A DNA stretch of 39,108 nucleotides from Tannerellaceae bacterium (GTDB taxonomy: Bacteria; Bacteroidota; Bacteroidia; Bacteroidales; Tannerellaceae), in the NCBI GenBank assembly GCA_031255855.1, contig JAIRRS010000095.1, forward strand, positions 1-39,108, given 5' to 3'. Position numbers and translations under genes: made by a program. A model generated the notes under the pieces. The model was not told the origin of the DNA, did not search any database, and saw nothing but the letters and a program-made list of their open reading frames with translations. Below are positions 7,721 through 14,758 of the stretch, piece after piece; the first letter of the stretch is position 1; each line of letters starts with the position of its first letter.

Positions 7721-9055
7721 TTGGACTCAGATTATTTTCTATCCGGCTCAATAGATTTACTATCCGTACAGCCATTAACGACAGGTTTAATTACCGTTTT
7801 GTGTATAGTTGTGGTTTTATTGTTGACCTCCGCTTTTATTTCCGCCTCCGAAATAGCCTTCTTTTCTCTTAGTTCGGTTGATCTTAGTGACATTAAGGAA
7901 AAAAGGCATCCGTCTGATTCTTCCATAAAGCAGTTGTTGAAACGTTCGGAATCCCTTCGGGTTTCGTTGCATATTGTAAATAGTATTGTAAATGTGACGT
8001 TTGTTTTGCTGTCGGCTTATGCGGCAAGCGATGTTATTCGTGTTCATCAGGCGCCTTGGTTGTTGTTTGCGGGTATACTCTTTATACTTTTATTTTTCTT
8101 ATTGCTTTTTGGAGAATTCATTCCCTCAACATATGTAAAAAGAGACCCGTTGAAGTTTTGTCGTAAGGTAGTGAAACTGGTGAATAGCATTGAAACCACC
8201 TGCCGCCCACTCTCTAAATTGTTACTAAATTCTTCTTCCACAGTCAACCGGGCACTTCTGAAGAAGAGACACGAACTTTCGGTAGACGAATTATCCAAAG
8301 CGTTGGAAATGACATCAACGGATGTTCCGGAAGAGAAAGAGATGTTGGAGGAAATCATCAAATTCTACAACAAAACAGCGAGTGAAATTATGACGTCGCG
8401 CCTGGATGTGGAAGATATAGAGATACAAACCGGCTTTCGCGACGTGATCGGTTTTATTATCGAATCAGGCTATTCCCGGATTCCGGTATTTGCCGATACG
8501 GAAGACAATATCAAAGGTGTATTATATATTAAAGATTTACTTCCTTATATCGATAAGCCGGATACATTTCGTTGGCAAAGTTTGATTCGCCCGGCATATT
8601 TTGTGCCCGAAACAAAGAAAATAGATGATTTGCTGGAAGAATTCCGAACCAACAAAATCCATATGGCTATTGTGGTAGACGAGTTTGGCGGGACGTCCGG
8701 GATTGTAACAATGGAAGATATCCTGGAAGAAATCGTAGGCGACATATCCGACGAATATGACGAAGACGAACGCCAATTTATCCGTCTGGCCGATGGCAGT
8801 CTGATATTCGAAGCCAAGATTCCACTCAACGACTTCTTCCGCGTAATAGACGAAGAGCCTTCCGAATTTGACAAATACACCGAAGAAGTAGAGACCTTGG
8901 CCGGATTGCTTTTGGAATTGAAAGGCGACTTTCCGAAACGGCAAGAGATTATCCCTTTCAACGGATATAATTTTCAGATTCTGGAATTAGACAATCGCCG
9001 TATTCAAAAAGTGAAATTCACACGAGTGTCGAGACCGGAAAAAAATACTCATTGA
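7721..9055 (+). CDS. gldE: Gliding motility-associated protein GldE (CNNM/CBS/CorC family membrane protein)
   Basis: A 444-residue membrane protein of the HlyC/CorC type. The N-terminal DUF21/CNNM region has hydrophobic segments (LITVLCIVVVLLLTSAFI, LLFAGILFILLFFLLLF) and the ISASEIAFFSLS motif. A CBS-domain pair follows (MTSRLDVEDIEI to GVLYIKDLLPYI, and IHMAIVVDEFGGTSGIVTMED), then a C-terminal CorC_HlyC domain. The start is a TTG at 7721; no suitable ATG lies nearby. The stop at 9053-9055 is two bases before the gldD ATG. Linkage to gldD and a phosphopantetheinyl transferase is a familiar Bacteroidota gene order, and the family is also present in species that do not glide, so an envelope or ion-transport role is likely. 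Confidence 0.93.
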   Translation: MDSDYFLSGSIDLLSVQPLTTGLITVLCIVVVLLLTSAFISASEIAFFSLSSVDLSDIKEKRHPSDSSIKQLLKRSESLRVSLHIVNSIVNVTFVLLSAYAASDVIRVHQAPWLLFAGILFILLFFLLLFGEFIPSTYVKRDPLKFCRKVVKLVNSIETTCRPLSKLLLNSSSTVNRALLKKRHELSVDELSKALEMTSTDVPEEKEMLEEIIKFYNKTASEIMTSRLDVEDIEIQTGFRDVIGFIIESGYSRIPVFADTEDNIKGVLYIKDLLPYIDKPDTFRWQSLIRPAYFVPETKKIDDLLEEFRTNKIHMAIVVDEFGGTSGIVTMEDILEEIVGDISDEYDEDERQFIRLADGSLIFEAKIPLNDFFRVIDEEPSEFDKYTEEVETLAGLLLELKGDFPKRQEIIPFNGYNFQILELDNRRIQKVKFTRVSRPEKNTH

Positions 9056-9057
9056 TT

Positions 9058-9630
9058 ATGGCGAAACTTACCGGAATATGCTTTCTAAGTCTATGCCTGT
9101 ATGTATCCTGTGCAGAATACACACCAAAACCAAGAGGCTATTTCCGTATCGAGCCACCCACGCAATCATATCAATCACTGCCATTGGACGATTTGCCCTA
9201 TATGTTCTCCGTATCATCAGGAGTGGTTGTTGAATTGCCGCCGATAGGCGATCCGGCAGGATGGATAAACCTCTCTTATCCATCGTTGGGCGCTAAAATA
9301 TATTGCAGTTATTTGAAAATTACCCCGGCTACAATCGAGACTGTACTGGAAGAATCACGTTTGCTGGTTGCCCGTCAGTCGCAAAATGCCCATTCTATAA
9401 CCGAACAGTCGTATAGTAATCCCGACGAAAAAGTCTATGCCTGTCTATACCAATTGGACGATACGTCTGTTTCGCCCATCCAATTTACCTTGACAGACAG
9501 TTTGTCAAATTTTTTTCGGGGGTCGTTATTGTATGATTACCGGCCCAATGCAGATTCTATTACTCCTGTTACGGAATATATCCGGCAAGATATCATAGAG
9601 ATCGTTCAATCGTTTAGCTGGAAAAAATAA
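9058..9630 (+). CDS. gldD: Gliding motility lipoprotein GldD
   Basis: A lipoprotein of 190 residues from the ATG at 9058; a TTG at 9052 is possible but would overlap the gldE stop and adds two residues. The lipobox is LYVSC, with Cys near residue 20, followed by the family signature PKPRGYFRIEPP. The remainder resembles the GldD family (YMFSV, WINLSYPSLGAKIYCSY). GldD is required for gliding in Flavobacteria and linked to the type IX secretion machinery there; in Bacteroidales its role is less clear. It is co-transcribed with gldE and ends one base before the next gene. Confidence 0.92.
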   Translation: MAKLTGICFLSLCLYVSCAEYTPKPRGYFRIEPPTQSYQSLPLDDLPYMFSVSSGVVVELPPIGDPAGWINLSYPSLGAKIYCSYLKITPATIETVLEESRLLVARQSQNAHSITEQSYSNPDEKVYACLYQLDDTSVSPIQFTLTDSLSNFFRGSLLYDYRPNADSITPVTEYIRQDIIEIVQSFSWKK

Positions 9631-9631
9631 C

Positions 9632-10255
9632 ATGCCGCTTTATCTGAAACAGACCGACCCGTTGATGGGAATCTGGAAGGTGGAAGAAAGCCCGGCCGAT
9701 TTACTTAACCTTTTGAGCCGGAAGAGAGACTACGCCCCCTTCCTGGAAAATATCCGTACGGAAGGACGTAAACAGGAATGGCTTGCCGTCCGTGTGCTGT
9801 TAAAAGAGTTGCTTGGGGAAGAGGCGCTCATTGCTTATCACAACAATGGCGCACCTTATCTGGTCGGGATGAACATGACTATCAGCATTTCGCATACCAA
9901 AGGATATGTAGCGGTTTTGCTTCATGCAGAACGGCCTGTCGGAATAGATATTGAATATCGCGGCGAACGTATCCTGAAAATCCGTAAACGTTTCCTGAGC
10001 CTTGAAGAAGACGGAAATATCGACACTCCCCATGAAGCAGAACACCTGCTTATTTATTGGTGCGCCAAAGAGGCTTTATTTAAGACGATAGGTCGACAGG
10101 ATGTGGATTTCAGGAAACAATTGCACATTGCTCCTTTCCCATATAGTCAAAGAGGCTGCTTGATAGCAACAGAAATCCGTACGCTCCAAACAGCCTCTTA
10201 TCAGATGTCTTTTATCGTATACGAAGACTTTGTTCTAGTCTATACGAAACAATAG
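9632..10255 (+). CDS. 4'-phosphopantetheinyl transferase superfamily protein
   Basis: Transfers phosphopantetheine from CoA to carrier proteins. The 207-residue Sfp/HetI-like protein shows the expected motifs: ISISHTKGYVAV, the magnesium-binding VGIDIEYR, and WCAKEALFKTIG. It lies one base after gldD and completes the gldE-gldD-PPTase operon. It could be the acyl-carrier-protein activator or serve a secondary pathway; sequence alone cannot decide. Its 3' end overlaps the opposite-strand PepSY-like gene by 44 bp. Confidence 0.93.
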   Translation: MPLYLKQTDPLMGIWKVEESPADLLNLLSRKRDYAPFLENIRTEGRKQEWLAVRVLLKELLGEEALIAYHNNGAPYLVGMNMTISISHTKGYVAVLLHAERPVGIDIEYRGERILKIRKRFLSLEEDGNIDTPHEAEHLLIYWCAKEALFKTIGRQDVDFRKQLHIAPFPYSQRGCLIATEIRTLQTASYQMSFIVYEDFVLVYTKQ

Positions 10256-11126
10256 CGTGTAAAACTCCGTTGGGATCGAACGACAAGATGTATTCTTTTT
10301 TGCTGTCGCTTTCGACATAGAAGATGAAAGACATTTTGTTTACTCCTTCTCTGGCTTTAATGCTTGTTAATTTGTAAGCGGCATATTTGGTTTGTAAGAA
10401 CGCATCCCAAACCACCTCAGGGACAGTGTTTTTATCTAACTCCCAGAAAGTGGAAAGCCATTCATATTTGCTGTCTAAAGCAGCTACTTTATAAGATGCG
10501 TTTTCAAGTACCCCCACACTTATTTCATTAATTATTTCGTTGTGCCATGTGATATCCGTTATCTCGGGGTCGTTGAATAACAGGCTTATTTTCCGGTTGA
10601 TTTCTTCAGGGATGGTAACCGGCATGTCGGTGTATGTGCCTACATTATCCATGACCTTAATAAAGTCGCCGTATTTAGTAAAGTATAAATTCGTTTTTTT
10701 ATTGTCGTTGCTTACTTCCAGCATATATACTGTGCTTAACCCTCTACGTTCGAGGATATGCCTATTCTCTATGTTCCAATCTGCATATCCGCTTGATGAG
10801 AACGCTTTGGAAATTACCGGTTCGATTTCATGAGCGGAAGTTTCTGTTTTTCCTAAAATCCATTTACCTTCTTTGCTGAACCATGCTATAGCCGGACGAG
10901 TATTGATTGTAAATTCCGCAACGTAATATCTGTTTTCATAGATGTTCCAATCTATGTTTTGCACGTTGCCATACTTGTTTTCAAAAGAACGGATGACTTG
11001 CTCGTGCGGTATAGTTTCCGGAGATGTCGGTTTTTTATTGTCCAATGAATCATGAGAATCTCCACAACTGGCAGAAAATAGAGCCATACAAATAACGAAT
11101 AATCCTAAACAGGTTTGTTTAAACAT
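10212..11126 (-). CDS. PepSY-like (DUF2874-type) lipoprotein
   Basis: A predicted lipoprotein of 304 residues: signal sequence MFKQTCLGLFVICMALFSASC with lipobox SASC. The mature part contains repeated PepSY-like units, each an alpha segment (VIRSFENKYGNVQNIDW) followed by beta strands (YYVAEFTINTRPAIAWFSKEGKWI); further copies start near INRKISLLFNDPEITDITW and PEVVWDAFLQTKYA. Bacteroidales carry many such DUF2874 proteins, often annotated as beta-lactamase-inhibitor-like by fold; their role is unproven. It is convergent with the PPTase gene, overlapping it by 44 bp. Only a weak promoter-like box (TAACTTTA, minus strand, 11152-11159) is seen. Confidence 0.8.
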   Translation of the reverse strand: MFKQTCLGLFVICMALFSASCGDSHDSLDNKKPTSPETIPHEQVIRSFENKYGNVQNIDWNIYENRYYVAEFTINTRPAIAWFSKEGKWILGKTETSAHEIEPVISKAFSSSGYADWNIENRHILERRGLSTVYMLEVSNDNKKTNLYFTKYGDFIKVMDNVGTYTDMPVTIPEEINRKISLLFNDPEITDITWHNEIINEISVGVLENASYKVAALDSKYEWLSTFWELDKNTVPEVVWDAFLQTKYAAYKLTSIKAREGVNKMSFIFYVESDSKKEYILSFDPNGVLHAIVSYRLEQSLRIR

Positions 11127-11224
11127 GCAATCAATTTTTTAGTATATGTAATAAAGTTATCTATGCAATTCTTACTTATAACAAGGGGTAGTTGTAAAAG
11201 GTTTCGGCTTATAAATAAAAAAAA

Positions 11225-11259
11225 TCACGAACATTGTGAAAAAAAACAAATGTTCGTGA
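11225..11259 (-). terminator. Terminator of the NahK-like kinase gene
   Basis: A perfect 11-bp stem (tcacgaacatt 11225-11235, aatgttcgtga 11249-11259) with a 13-nt loop. On the minus strand it is followed by a long T-run (complement of the A-tract near 11217-11224). It lies about 25 bp past the stop at 11286. Confidence 0.8.
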
Positions 11260-11285
11260 CTTTTTAGATGAGTTAAATTGTTATC

Positions 11286-12380
11286 TTATAACCACTGTTT
11301 CATAAAGTTATCCATTTCTTCGGCATGCTGTTCAAGACTTTGCAATAGTTTGAATTGTGCTTTGGTTCGTTGCAGGTTATGCTTGGGATGATGGATTTTA
11401 TAATAGGTATCCCCGTTGATATAATCTGTAAGGAACCGGACGGTTTGCATATAAGTAAGTAAACGTCCGCCATAGGGGAGGAAGCTTATTTCCAATGGGG
11501 TTAGGAAAGATTTTGCTTTTTCCATATACCCGCGGGTATAAGCCTTGAATATTTCCATGTTTACATTTACATTGTCGAGATTTTCGTCATCTTCCGCTCC
11601 TGTATTGGCTCCGGTGCGGATGAAATCCCCTATGTCGGAAAGGACAAAACCCGGCATAACCGTGTCCAGATCTATGACGCAAAGGACTTTCCCTTCTTCA
11701 TCAAACATTACATTGTTCACCTTTGTGTCGCAGTGGTTGATACGTTTTTTGAGCTTGCCTTCGCGGTGGAGTTCTTCTTGTATGCACATGGATTTTGTCC
11801 GCTTTTCTATCTCTTCTACCAAGTCTTTCACTTCATCCAAGCGACCGGCGTCGTCGTTTTTAATAGCGTCGTGGAATTGTTCGAGGCGGAATTCCATATT
11901 ATGGAAGTTGGGGATTGTTTCCCCCAGTTCGCCTTCAGGAATGTCGGCAAGCATGGCTTGGAAATCGCCGAATGCTTTCCCTGCTTCGTATGATAATTCC
12001 GGGGTAACTTCTTCGTAACTTTTGCTGCGAGGTATGAATAAACAAACACGCCAATAGCTGTCGCCGTCGAAATAGTAGGATTTGCCGTCTTTGGTTGGGA
12101 TGAATGTGAGGACTTTCCGGTCTACATCTTTCTCACCTTGTTCCTCCAATTTCTGGCGGATATGAGAAGTGACAACACGTATGTTGTTTTGCAACATATC
12201 CACATTGGTGAATATCTGATGATTGATGCGTTGTAAAATATACTTGCTTTCCCCTTTGCCTGTTGTGACTTTTAATGTGTCGTTGATGTGTCCGTTGCCA
12301 AATGGCGTTGCCGATACGGCTTTGTCTTCTAATTGAAACTGTTCAAGAATCTTAAGCAATTGTTCTGTTGTCTTTGTCAT
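11286..12380 (-). CDS. Phosphotransferase-family sugar kinase, NahK-like (N-acetylhexosamine kinase)
   Basis: A 364-residue kinase of the aminoglycoside/choline phosphotransferase fold. The N-lobe has FGNGHINDTLKV and KYILQRINHQIFTNVD, typical of the N-acetylhexosamine 1-kinase (NahK) subgroup. The catalytic loop is HCDTKVNNVMF (H-x-D-x4-N) and the metal-binding segment CVIDLDTVMPG. The family phosphorylates GlcNAc or GalNAc at C1, for example in mucin or milk-glycan use. No glycosidase or nucleotidyltransferase partner is next to it here, so substrate is inferred from family resemblance only. It stands alone, with its own promoter-like box and terminator. Confidence 0.85.
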   Translation of the reverse strand: MTKTTEQLLKILEQFQLEDKAVSATPFGNGHINDTLKVTTGKGESKYILQRINHQIFTNVDMLQNNIRVVTSHIRQKLEEQGEKDVDRKVLTFIPTKDGKSYYFDGDSYWRVCLFIPRSKSYEEVTPELSYEAGKAFGDFQAMLADIPEGELGETIPNFHNMEFRLEQFHDAIKNDDAGRLDEVKDLVEEIEKRTKSMCIQEELHREGKLKKRINHCDTKVNNVMFDEEGKVLCVIDLDTVMPGFVLSDIGDFIRTGANTGAEDDENLDNVNVNMEIFKAYTRGYMEKAKSFLTPLEISFLPYGGRLLTYMQTVRFLTDYINGDTYYKIHHPKHNLQRTKAQFKLLQSLEQHAEEMDNFMKQWL

Positions 12381-12439
12381 GGCATTTTAATTAATTGAAA
12401 GTCATGTTTAATTTATCCTTTTCATTTTTTGTTATGGGG

Positions 12440-12447
12440 CAAAGATA
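12440..12447 (-). promoter_or_regulatory. Putative -7 box of the kinase gene
   Basis: On the minus strand this reads TATCTTTG, a perfect TAnnTTTG box, 59 bp before the start codon at 12380. A TTTG lies 22 bp upstream (12470-12473), slightly long spacing, and falls within the rpmE2 terminator hairpin. Confidence 0.5.
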
Positions 12448-12453
12448 TGAAAT

Positions 12454-12491
12454 AAAAAAAGGCTTTGGACAAACGTCCAAAGCCTTTTTTT
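12454..12491 (-). terminator. Intrinsic terminator after rpmE2
   Basis: A near-ideal hairpin: aaaaaaaggctttggac (12454-12470), loop aaac, gtccaaagccttttttt (12475-12491). A- and T-tracts make it work in both directions. It lies 50 bp after the rpmE2 stop and separates it from the kinase gene. Confidence 0.9.
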
Positions 12492-12540
12492 ATTTGTTCC
12501 TTGATTTTCAATTTTTCATTCCCAATTGAAATAAGTTTGC

Positions 12541-12795
12541 TTATTTCTTGTTGCGGTTTCCGTAGCGGTTCATGAACTTGTCAACACGTCCGGCGGTATC
12601 CACAAGTTTGGATTTGCCTGTGTAGAACGGGTGAGAAGTATTTGAAATTTCCACCTTTACCAACGGATAGGTAACACCGTCGATTTCGATTGTTTCTCTG
12701 GCGTTTATCGTTGAACGCGTGATGAATACATCCTCGTTTGACATGTCTTTGAACACGACAGGACGGTAGTTGTCAGGATGAATACCTTTTTTCAT
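12541..12795 (-). CDS. rpmE2: 50S ribosomal protein L31, type B
   Basis: An 84-residue ribosomal protein beginning [20 protein letters not shown] and containing [20 protein letters not shown]. It contains no cysteine at all, so it is the zinc-independent type B paralogue, usual for Bacteroidota. Single-gene transcript: promoter at 12857-12887 and terminator at 12454-12491. Confidence 0.97.
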   Translation of the reverse strand: MKKGIHPDNYRPVVFKDMSNEDVFITRSTINARETIEIDGVTYPLVKVEISNTSHPFYTGKSKLVDTAGRVDKFMNRYGNRNKK

Positions 12796-12856
12796 TACTT
12801 TATTTTAGTTTTTAATTTATATTATTCAAATATCTGGTAACCGGCAAATTGACGTG

Positions 12857-12887
12857 CAAAGGTATGGAATAGTGTTGAACTAACAAA
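12857..12887 (-). promoter_or_regulatory. rpmE2 promoter
   Basis: On the minus strand TTTG (12884-12887), a 19-bp spacer and TACCTTTG (12857-12864) match the Bacteroidota -33/-7 consensus exactly. The start codon is 61 bp downstream of the -7 box. Confidence 0.75.
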
Positions 12888-12970
12888 GAATTTAAATTTA
12901 TTTTTTCAAGTGAATTGACTTTTGTATTATTTTAATATGTTTAATAGCAGGTATTATATTTGATTGTTAC

Positions 12971-12978
12971 TATATTTG
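12971..12978 (+). promoter_or_regulatory. Putative -7 box of the aldolase gene
   Basis: TATATTTG is a perfect -7 box, 40 bp before the ATG at 13019. No -33 TTTG at proper spacing. Confidence 0.5.
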
Positions 12979-13018
12979 TACAAGTTTATAATCATTAATT
13001 AAAATAATACGTACTACA

Positions 13019-14014
13019 ATGGTAAGTTACAAAGAGTTAGGCCTGGTGAACACAAAAGATATGTTTGCAAAGGCAATGAAAGGCGGTTACGCTATTCCTG
13101 CATTTAATTTTAATAATCTGGAACAAATGCAGGCCATTATCCAAGCTGCTGTTGAAACAAAATCTCCTGTCATTCTTCAGGTATCAAGTGGTGCCCGCAA
13201 ATATGCGAATCAAACACTTCTTCGTTATCTGGCGGAAGGTGCTGTAGCTTATGCAAAAGAATTAGGATGCCAGAATCCTCAAATCGTGCTTCATCTTGAC
13301 CATGGCGATACGTTTGAATTATGTAAAAGCTGTATTGATTCAGGTTTCTCATCCGTGATGATTGATGGTTCCCACCTGCCTTACGACGAAAACGTTGCGC
13401 TTACTAAAAAAGTAGTTGAATATGCCCATCAATATGATGTGACTGTAGAAGGAGAATTAGGCGTATTAGCCGGAGTTGAAGACGAAGTAAGTTCAGAACA
13501 CCACACGTATACAGAACCGGATGACGTAGTAGATTTCGTGACAAAAACAGGTTGCGATTCATTGGCTATTTCTATCGGTACTTCCCATGGAGCCAACAAA
13601 TTTACTCCGGAACAATGTACTCGCGACGAAAAAGGCAATTTGGTTCCTCCCCCGTTACGTTTCGATATCCTGGAAGAAGTTGAAAAGAGGATTCCCGGAT
13701 TCTCTATCGTTCTTCACGGGGCTTCTTCAGTTCCTCAAGAAGAGGTTGCGACTATCAACAAATTCGGCGGTGCATTGAAAGATGCTATCGGTATCCCTGA
13801 AGAACAATTGCGTAAAGCGGCTGCTTCTGCTGTATGCAAAATCAACATCGACTCAGACAGCCGTCTGGCTATGACTGCTGCTATCCGCGAAGTATTTGCG
13901 ACGAAACCGGCAGAATTTGATCCACGTAAGTATTTAGGACCGGCTCGCGACAACGCGAAAAAATTATACAAACACAAAATCGAAGAAGTTCTTGGATCAG
14001 CCAATAAACTTTAA
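13019..14014 (+). CDS. fba: Class II fructose-bisphosphate aldolase
   Basis: Cleaves fructose 1,6-bisphosphate to DHAP and glyceraldehyde 3-phosphate in glycolysis, using a divalent metal. The 331-residue protein shows the class II zinc and active-site motifs: VLHLDHGD, VEGELGVLAG, AISIGTSHGANKF and IVLHGASSVP. It looks full length. It is a single gene with a -7 box upstream and a strong terminator at 14061-14095 shared with the convergent Cys-repeat gene. Codon use is biased toward a few codons, as expected of a highly expressed gene. Confidence 0.97.
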   Translation: MVSYKELGLVNTKDMFAKAMKGGYAIPAFNFNNLEQMQAIIQAAVETKSPVILQVSSGARKYANQTLLRYLAEGAVAYAKELGCQNPQIVLHLDHGDTFELCKSCIDSGFSSVMIDGSHLPYDENVALTKKVVEYAHQYDVTVEGELGVLAGVEDEVSSEHHTYTEPDDVVDFVTKTGCDSLAISIGTSHGANKFTPEQCTRDEKGNLVPPPLRFDILEEVEKRIPGFSIVLHGASSVPQEEVATINKFGGALKDAIGIPEEQLRKAAASAVCKINIDSDSRLAMTAAIREVFATKPAEFDPRKYLGPARDNAKKLYKHKIEEVLGSANKL

Positions 14015-14060
14015 GAATCATTTGTAACATTATTGGGGTATAAGGACTTTACAGACACAA

Positions 14061-14095
14061 AAAAAACGGCGACTTTTTTAAGGTCGCCGTTTTTT
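14061..14095. terminator. Bidirectional terminator between fba and the Cys-repeat gene
   Basis: Stem aaaaaacggcgac (from 14061) with gtcgccgttttt (to about 14095), a 9-nt loop, and A/T-tracts on both flanks. It lies about 46 bp after the fba stop and 16 bp after the stop of the convergent gene. Confidence 0.9.
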
Positions 14096-14110
14096 GCAGT
14101 CATTAATTAA

Positions 14111-14413
14111 TTAGTTCGCTTTATCAACAGAAGCAGCAGCAGTGTTTTTACTTTTGCAGCACCCTGCTTTCTTTTCGCCATTTTCAGTTGTGGCAGCTTT
14201 GCTTTTGCAGCATCCTGATTTTTGTTCGCCATTAGCCATAGCAGTTTTGCTTTTGCAGCATCCGGTTTTCTTTTCACCATCGGCTGAAGCTTGTTTACTA
14301 CTACAACATCCGGTTTTCTTTACTGGATCAGAATCCTGTACAGAAACAGAAGCGCTCACACCAAAGGAGCAACATGCGGCAATAAGAGCCACAAATAACA
14401 TCTTTAATCTCAT
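14111..14413 (-). CDS. Exported protein with four GCC-x-SK cysteine repeats, putative metal-binding
   Basis: I do not recognise a named family. The 100-residue protein has a signal peptide (MRLKMLFVALIAACCSFGVSA) and then four repeats of the form (K)K-x-GCC-(K/S)-SK at Cys pairs 36-37, 52-53, 68-69 and 85-86, with periods of 16, 16 and 17 residues. Spacers are Ala/Thr/Asn/Gly/Glu-rich and probably disordered. Eight evenly paired cysteines in a Lys-rich exported chain suggest a periplasmic or surface metallothionein-like chelator; a thiol-redox or covalently modified peptide role is also possible. It is the last gene of the minus-strand run that starts with the plug protein, 42 bp after the HMA gene. 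The DNA shows the same repeat, so the copy number may vary by slippage or recombination. Confidence 0.8.
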   Translation of the reverse strand: MRLKMLFVALIAACCSFGVSASVSVQDSDPVKKTGCCSSKQASADGEKKTGCCKSKTAMANGEQKSGCCKSKAATTENGEKKAGCCKSKNTAAASVDKAN

Positions 14414-14455
14414 AAAATAATAGAAGTTTAATAAGTTAATACTAAATGAAAAAAA

Positions 14456-14746
14456 TCATTCTTTTATCTCGCAAATGAACTCTAACTCCTCAATTGCTTT
14501 TTTAAGCTTTTCAGGAGAGGTCTTTTTTTTGTCGTAAACAATACAAACTGTTTTGTCATCCAGGTTGACCTTCAAGTCTTTTACTCCTTTTTCCCAAGGA
14601 ATGTTTTTTTCGATTTTCGCCTGGCAGTTATGACAACTCATACTTACCGTAAAGCAAACATCGTCGTTTTTTTTCTTTTTGTCCTGTGCATACAGGGCGA
14701 TAGTAGATACTATCGTCAAAACCATTACAATTTTAATCCATCTCAT
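14456..14746 (-). CDS. Periplasmic heavy-metal-associated (HMA) domain protein
   Basis: A 96-residue exported protein: signal peptide MRWIKIVMVLTIVSTIALYAQ followed by a single HMA ferredoxin-like domain. The metal-binding loop reads MSCHNC (Cys38, Cys41) with an extra Cys31 just before it, close to the MxCxxC of Atx1/CopZ chaperones. The rest (KIEKNIPWEKGVKDLKVNLD, KLKKAIEELEF) has the usual beta-alpha-beta-beta-alpha-beta layout. It starts 12 bp after the TonB receptor stop, so it is probably co-transcribed with it. Likely role: carry Cu(I) or another soft metal across the periplasm. Such receptor-HMA pairs recur in Bacteroidota, from memory. Confidence 0.88.
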   Translation of the reverse strand: MRWIKIVMVLTIVSTIALYAQDKKKKNDDVCFTVSMSCHNCQAKIEKNIPWEKGVKDLKVNLDDKTVCIVYDKKKTSPEKLKKAIEELEFICEIKE

Positions 14747-14758
14747 GTTTATAAAGTT

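Noticed and set aside
14142..14420. 92-codon plus-strand frame over the Cys-repeat gene, giving LLLQHP repeats
   Set aside because: The repeat only mirrors the GCC-x-SK repeat on the other strand; no start signal, and it would need to be transcribed through the fba terminator.
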